Assembly: GCA_941918925.1 (NCBI GenBank)
Contig: OW799233.1
Location: forward strand, 85,566,055-85,630,054
Length of the DNA stretch: 64,000 nucleotides
Reading direction: 5' to 3'
Source: Phyto melanocephala
Lineage: Eukaryota; Arthropoda; Insecta; Diptera; Rhinophoridae
Part shown: positions 56,798-64,000 of the stretch, piece after piece
How the letters are laid out: every line of letters starts with the position of its first letter
Numbering within the stretch: the stretch's first letter is position 1
The notes under the pieces: model-generated
Seen by the model: only the letters and a program-made list of their open reading frames with translations
Databases searched by the model: none
What the model was told of the DNA's origin: nothing
Translations under genes and position numbers: made by a program

Positions 56798-57166
56798 CAA
56801 GGCATATCCATAAGGTATATGCAACGGCGAATTGATACAACAAAGCAACTTTTCATGTGATGTTTTATGTCAAGGCCAATTCGTATATCAGGGATGGAAA
56901 AGGTGTTTTTACATATTAAATATAATAAAATTTGATTAAAAAAAGGATATAATTGTTTGAAACACATTATTAATGACGCAAAAGCTGCAAATATACATAA
57001 ATTTAGCACATTTTTTTATCAAAAATGTACGTGTAAGTTAATTGTTTAATACAGAATTTAAAATCACATTTCCCTTCCCTGCATTAATAAGGCAAATTCA
57101 ACCAATTTTGACAAAATGTTTCACAATCAGCTGGGCTGATAATTTCACCTGTATGAATTCGCCTTG
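56798..57166 (-). repeat. Inverted copy of the 54393-54765 MITE
   Basis: 369 bp, matching 54393-54765 in inverse orientation almost base for base, including both mixed ends. No target duplication flanks it (tatagaatg on the left, aacataaac on the right), so it probably arose by inverted duplication or gene conversion rather than a fresh insertion. Confidence 0.8.
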
Positions 57167-57295
57167 AACATAAACAATATTTGAAACCAAGGCGAATTGG
57201 TTTGACAATTATGTTCTAAGAAAATAAAAAAAAGTAAAAAAAAATGAATCAGCTGTTTTTATAAGGTCACCTTTTCAATCCACCTTGTTTAAGAC

Positions 57296-58096
<801 letters not shown>

Positions 58097-58588
58097 TAGG
58101 TTCTGAAAACTGATGGCTTCTAAATCTCATTTAAAAAAAATAAACTCTACTAACAACATTGCCTGCACAACAACACTAACTCTTTACTTAAAAAATAAAA
58201 TTTTTTTGCAGACACACATACATATGTGCAACAAACAATGGTTCAATGATAAAACATAAACTCAAGTATTTCAATGTCTCTGCTTCAATTCTATATCACC
58301 TTTCATAACAAATTAACACTAAGGGTTGTTAAGGAAGTCGTACAAATTCATTATAAAATTATCTTTCAGAGCATGTCATTCCTTCTACTTTTCAAAGGAT
58401 TTCATTCTGCTTTTATTTGTAGAATGCATATTATCTTATCTTTGACTTGCGAAAGCAATTTTGTTGTGCCACGCAAAAGCAAAGGCAAATCCTGTCATAT
58501 TTATAGATGCAGATGATATAAAAGTAGCTACTTAAAAAAATGTGAAAAAATTTCGTGAGAGAAATGTTTTTGAATATTGTCTCCTTAT

Positions 58589-58796
58589 CAAGGCATATTT
58601 ATTCATCAGGTACTCTTGATTCGTCAGCTGATTATTTTTTTCAACACTTATTTTAAATTTCAGATATCAAAATGCATCAATAAAAAACAATTTTCTCTCT
58701 TTTTTAATTTATTTCAAATGTCAAACTTCATATATAAAAAATATAAACAAAAAATTCTCTACGAACTGCAATTACCTGATGAATAATTATGACTTG
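58589..58796 (+). mobile_element. MITE, CAAGGC family (copy 7)
   Basis: 208 bp, CAAGGCATATTTATTCATCA at the left, GATGAATAATTATGACTTG at the right (one substitution in the terminal GCCTTG). Flanked by tctccttat on both sides (58580-58588 and 58797-58805). Confidence 0.85.
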
Positions 58797-61700
58797 TCTC
58801 CTTATTAGAAACAATACTGTAACCTACATTCTTTGTGCTGTGTTTGAAATATTAAATTTTTATCTCTTACTATTAAATATCTCAACAATTTTAATTTGTT
58901 TACATAAATTTATACTGACAATGTTTGTTTTAATAATTTTTTAAATTAAACTCTAGCCAAACGGAAGTGCTCAATTAAAATTTGTGCATGTTTTTTTTTA
59001 AGCTACAGGCAAAAGTATGCAATCAGTGTTATTACAAGTCAAAGCACCACAGAGTTTTTGGACACATTACACATATACTACGTTCATTTATTCCAATTTA
59101 CTATTAAATACTACGATGACGACAACAGTTGGGATGTCTTTTGCAAATACTCTCTAAAAACAACAATTATATCAATTGTATGACTGGATGTAGCATGCTG
59201 TCAACTTGCGGCTATTTTAATTGAAAGTTTTTGTAATTAATTTGTTTTTCTTTTCAGTTTAGATTTTTATTTACTTTAAAAAGCCGAGTAAATATGAGTT
59301 ATAAGTTAGAATGCGAAAAAAACATTAATAAACAGAAACCAAGCATGGATCCAGCTTACTCGTTTGCTGGGTGAACTTCTCATTTAAATATGGAATTGGC
59401 AGTTTAATGGCTTAGACTATCAGTTGTCATAAGAAAGGGCAAAAAAAAGAAATTGGTTTAAGGGAAAACTATCAGCTAACGTTAAGCAAAATTTTAATCG
59501 TGTTCGATTTATCATTTATGATAATTTACATGCTTGTTCTCTTGTACATTGATGCATATTGTGTCAAACTTTTTTGTTTTGAATTTTTTGTAACAAATTT
59601 GTTTTTAACAATTTTTAAAGAAATAACTTGAAATTTTTTTTTCCTTTTTTAATTTCAAAGTACACTCCATGGTTTAACTAGATGAAACCGGACGCTCTAC
59701 TGCTCCTCACAAAGTTTTATGTTATTCCTGGATCAGAAAAAACAATCCTCAATTTAGAAGTAAATCCAATAAACTTTGAACATCAAATTAAAAAAAAACA
59801 AGACCTGTTTTAAACAGGAGTTTAAATTGCTACACTTTCTCTCTTTTGTTTTTATACCATACACATAAAAAACGCTTATAACTCGTATAACACTATACTG
59901 ATTTTTAATAGAATTAAACTTCTACAAGAAAACTAATATTGATCAGCTCTCAAATCTACTTAACTATGCTTATCCTAGTACACTCACGGGGATTCTGTTT
60001 ACAGATGGGAGAATAATATCTTCAGAGTTGTATTGCTTGGTGTAACAAAAGAAAGCACCTGCTCTCACAGATACCAACTCCCAGTTATTTTTCATTAAAC
60101 GCATTTGTTTTTTTTTCTGATACGAAAAACTCGCAAGGAATTATTATAATACTAAGTTCTTCTATGACTAAATAAATGCCAGAAACTCTTTTTTAACAAA
60201 AGTTTTTTTTTGTATTATTATTCAAAAGCTTTTCTCTATACCCTGTTGATAATATTGTTGTTTTTTTTCACATTCATATAATTCTTATTGTTCAGTTCTT
60301 TTCAATTCACTTCCATCCAGGAAATGTTAATGAGTTAATTCAATGCAAAGTTAAGTAAAAAAAATAAAAAAACGATCATATAATTTCCATCCACTCATTT
60401 CTACTCATCATGTTTATAGATAAATTCAGTCACACTGTATACATTCTTTTGTAACTTTTTTTCTTGATATCGTTTGATACAAGTTTTGCTCTGTCATGAC
60501 ATTTTGGTCGCTGAACTTTCAGATACAATTTTATAGATATGAGAAAACTTTATATTCAAAAACAAAAAAATAAAACTAAATATAAACGACACACCTCTTT
60601 ATACATATAATTACAAGTATAACATTTTTTTATTTTAATTTTTATATATCGAGATACATATGTATGCATGTAGATGTTTAGATCAGATAGTTTGGCTGGC
60701 TTGTAATAATAAAAGTGATTTACATTAGATTTAAATGTGTGATTTTTAAAGCATACAGAATCATGCTCATAACCAGTGTTGCTACGAAATGGAAAAACAA
60801 AAACGCTAAACTAATATTAAAATTTATGTCAGCCCTTTTAATTTCTAAGAATTTTTATGAAAATTCAACGATCTTGTAAATAAATAGTTTATGCTTAAAA
60901 CTGCTGTTGTTATTTCAGATCACATACCCTGTACACATCTCATTTCTTTCTGCTACTCTGTGTCTCAAACACATATAAATTAAAGCAAATTTAGCTCTTT
61001 TGAGGCGATTTTCAAAATACAAAAGCTAAGATAACATACGAAACAATAATTTGAAGTTTAAAAATTAATGTCTATATATAACCTTTTGGCAACACTGATC
61101 CAGAGTACATCATAATTTTGATGAAAATTATTTTAAGGTGCTGGTCAAACGTTTTAACTACCTACTACTGCTTAAAGTTCAAACTTGTAGGCTATTGTAG
61201 GTGGGTTGTTCTGAAAATGTTTAAAAATTGTATGTAAAAAAAGTCATCAAGTTAATTGTTTTTCTTTTAATGTTAAAAATCTCGTATTTTTTAATTCGTA
61301 TTTTACTTAGTCAAACAAACTTTTAAATCAATTAAATAATCTATATCTATGTATGTATATGTATGCAAAATTTTTTAAGAATTTTTCACATTTCATAGTT
61401 TTTCATAGTAGAAACTTGCAAAAGATATGACATTAATCCTGCAGATTTCGATTACCAATTTTTTATCGAGGGTAAGGGAGCGTGGTAAATATTGTTTTCT
61501 GCTTTCCAGAATTTTTTCAAAACACTTGGATTACGCAGATAGTTGATATTTCTACATATGCTGTAGATCCTGAAAATGCCAGTTTTTATAATATCCATCA
61601 GCAGGAAAATAGTGTGACAACAAAACGTTGAACTGTTTTTTGATATTTCTAGTTTTGCCTGTCATATATAGATAAATACACTGTAAGTTGTATATTGGTA

Positions 61701-61802
61701 ATCAGTAATAATTGTGTAAGATTTTCTCAAAAATCTAATAAGGATTCCAGAATGTATGAAGAAGCTTTTAAGAAGCATGACGAATGATGTAAGTATAAAA
61801 AT

Positions 61803-62870
61803 CAAGTACGAGTGCTGTATTTGGCTGTGCCGTATCTCGTAATACCCTCTACTATTAGGCACATAGGTAAAATTGCCTCATCGTAGCGTAGCCTAGATTT
61901 TAAATTAATTGTTATACGCCATTTTGCTTCATTATCTTCGATGGCATATTTGATTTTGAATTTTTCTATAGTTAACTGTGTAGTACTAGCCAAGCCTTTT
62001 CACTTGATACCCATATTAATGACGCTAAGAAAAAAATTGTCCGCTATTTTGTTTTGGACGCCATATTGGATTTTCGACTTATTTATAGTTTTTTAATATT
62101 CTACTGTTCAAGCCTCTCATTTGATACCAATATTGTGGAAGCTAAAATCCTTAATTACTATAAATGACCCATTTATCCGCCATTTTATTTTGATTTTCAT
62201 CTTGCAATTTAACCTTTTTATATTTACTATGTTTTACTTGTCAAAGCCTTTCATTTTATATCAATATTTAAGGGGTTAAAGGGGTTAAATTTTAAATTAC
62301 TTATGAGATTTAACCTATCAACTTATACATATATTGTACGTCATTTTGTAGTGGTGGCCTCCTGGCTTTACATTTATGTATTATATCTGGTTGGTAAATT
62401 CCTTTTATTTGATACCCATATTATCCTCTCGGCTGTCTAGACGTTGTAAAATCGACTTCGTTTGTAAATTTTAGAAAAATTAGTTGGATTCAAACCTTTC
62501 TCAGGAATAATTTTTGACACCGATCTATTCAAATTTTGTTACGAATGGTTTTAAGGTTATTTCTTTTTTTATTGTAACAAACGTGTCTATAAGTTATCCG
62601 GGGAAGGGAAAAATTTAATTTTTTGTGATAAGAATTTATTTAATCGTAACTCAGAAAGTTATGGACTGATTGTGCCAATTTCAAATATTTCAAAAAGTTT
62701 GATACCACAAACAGGTTTGTGCAACATGCGGGTGTGATTTCAACAAAAACACACGGACAGATGGGTATCGTTCAATTGATTTCTCTATTCACAAGCGTGC
62801 AAAAAATATATACTTTATGGGATCAGAAATGCTTGTTATCAAAAATTGCAAACGGAATAAAAAGGCATTT
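61803..62870 (-). mobile_element. DINE-1/mini-me-like element in scrib intron
   Basis: On -, it starts near 62870 with 'attccgtttgcaatttttga' and 'cccataaagtatatattttt'. A body with 'ccaatatggcgtcc'-type segments follows. It ends with an altered 3' signature (agagggtattacgagatacg, then ccaaatacagcactcgtacttg). The GTCY block is reduced. Long variant like 43747-44706. Confidence 0.65.
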
Positions 62871-63873
62871 GTGACTATAAATAAATCCATTATTTACAAT
62901 TATGGCTTACGACATTTTTCAGGGGTGCGATGTGTTTGTTAGTGGGCTACTAGAAAACGTTAAAAATTCGATTTAAAAAAAAAGATTGAGTTACGACCTT
63001 AAAAAAAAAAAAAACAACAAATGCAAAATATTACGTTTCATTAAACCAACTAATGCTTCAGAGTCTTAAGCGCGATTATGACTATAAGTCTGCAGTACTT
63101 TAAAAATATCTCCGAAAGCACAAAAACATTTTTGTTAAGGTAGTCAATACACGTAAGCAAGACTTTAATCAAATAAACATAATTCGGAAGAAGAATCCAA
63201 GTTTTTCTTTAACACAAAATAACACCCAATGAGGAAACTTATTGGGTGACAACTTTTGCACCATCTATTAGGTAACAAATAACTTTTTAAATATTTAATT
63301 CTACAATAAACAAAAAAAAAAAGAACACTTTCTATTACAAGCATAGACATTAAAAAATCTTTATAAAACGCCAATTGATACAGTTCATTCATAATTAAGT
63401 TTTCATTAACTTTCTGACTTTCAAATTCTTTGTTAGCCTAAAAGCCCAGTTTTAGCAATTAAATATTTTTATGGCTATAAACTTTCTGTTGCACGATTAA
63501 TTACTGTTTTGTTGTGACTGTACATAGAAATTTTAAATTTATATTTTTAACTACGACTTCCAAACCTTTTGAAAATCTTTTCTCTGTGTTTTCAAAAATT
63601 TTTTTATGCTCTACTCATTAAATAAAGACCATTATTTTGAAACTAATCAATTAAAACATTTAAACTCCTGGAATACCCTTCCCTTGTATGTAGTAATACA
63701 ATTCCAAGTTGAATTTTTTAATTTCTTTTCAAATAAATTTGCAATTAAGCCACGCACATAAATAAACACAAGTAAATAATGACGAAACAAAACACTTGTT
63801 TAGAATAGAAATTAAAGGTGTGGCTTCTTCTATGGCCCGAATAATTTCTATTCGAACGAAGCACATCTCATAC

Positions 63874-63932
63874 GAACATCATAATTATCAATATTATCAT
63901 CATCATCATTATCATCATCATATATTTTCAAG
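63874..63932 (+). repeat. ATC/ATT microsatellite
   Basis: Imperfect run of atc and att triplets (atcataattatcaatattat then catcatcatcattatcatca). Confidence 0.8.
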
Positions 63933-64000
63933 ATCTCTATCCACATCTATCTAATGAAATTTACAAAATTTTTCTCATGACGCTAAACTGAAATAAAATC

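Larger units (their letters stand above)
54774..57287 (+). mobile_element. 2.5-kb DNA element of the CAAGGC group with gene-like inserts
   Basis: Ends CAAGGCGAATTAATCAGGTG then ac (left) and GTCACCTTTTCAATCCACCTTG (right), inverted with mismatches. Flanked by tttaagac at 54766-54773 and 57288-57295. The interior holds two exon-like segments (54996-55182 and 55342-55482), a hairpin element (56048-56208) and an inverted copy of the neighbouring MITE (56798-57166). Another CAAGGCGAATTGG end at 57188 may mark a small nested element. No transposase recognised, so it seems non-autonomous. Confidence 0.55.

Noticed and set aside
54393..57166. A single Foldback-type transposon with 370-bp terminal repeats
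   Set aside because: The outer flanks (tttaagac and aacataaa) do not match, whereas the 8-bp repeats fit two separate adjacent elements; kept only as a finding about the inverted duplication.
61662..61993. Two overlapping frames on - in the scrib intron
   Set aside because: Overlap the end of a DINE-1-like copy; sequence such as GTAKYST is the repeat 3' signature translated.

Overview
This window looks like nuclear DNA of a higher (calyptrate-like) fly. It is very AT-rich, has short GT-AG introns inside long introns, carries three genes that read as Drosophila-type orthologues, and is crowded with dipteran repeats. The fly assignment rests on the protein sequences. The calyptrate assignment is an inference from repeat style and intron size.

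Only three host genes can be supported. (1) Mpi, mannose-6-phosphate isomerase, on + in three coding exons (19294-19566, 32186-32489, 32569-33173). It is intact at 393 aa and its first intron is about 12.6 kb. (2) Snap24, a SNAP-25-family SNARE, on - as one uninterrupted exon (42392-43024). (3) The first coding exon of scribble on + (57860-58021); the rest of scrib lies beyond the right edge, so the last 6 kb is its first intron. These genes do not obviously work together: they serve mannose metabolism, membrane fusion and cell polarity.

Most of the remaining sequence is mobile DNA. The main item is a complete, apparently young BEL/Pao provirus (21882-31019) inside Mpi intron 1 in the sense direction. 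It has near-identical 778/777-bp LTRs, a GAATT target duplication, a primer-binding site matching tRNA-Trp, and one open 2466-codon frame running gag-protease-RT-RNaseH-integrase into an envelope-like protein. That envelope region has a basic cleavage site and a C-terminal membrane anchor.

Other elements are about ten copies of a DINE-1/mini-me-like repeat (some holding a tRNA-like module), several Helitrons, and at least seven copies of a roughly 208-bp MITE with CAAGGCATA ends and 8-9-bp duplications. There are also two decayed Tc1/mariner copies, a 5'-truncated Jockey-like LINE, and two Penelope-like retroelement remnants with hammerhead-like 3' motifs. A nested structure at 54385-57295 has one 8-bp target sequence present three times, plus an inverted 370-bp duplication and gene-like inserts.

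By region: 1-19.3 kb is intergenic with scattered repeats; 19.3-33.2 kb is Mpi with the provirus; 33.2-42.4 kb is intergenic with Helitrons and a Penelope remnant; 42.4-43.0 kb is Snap24; 43.0-57.8 kb is a repeat-rich spacer with the larger Penelope copy and the nested structure; 57.8-64 kb is scrib exon 1 and intron. All calls come from reading the sequence; no search was run.
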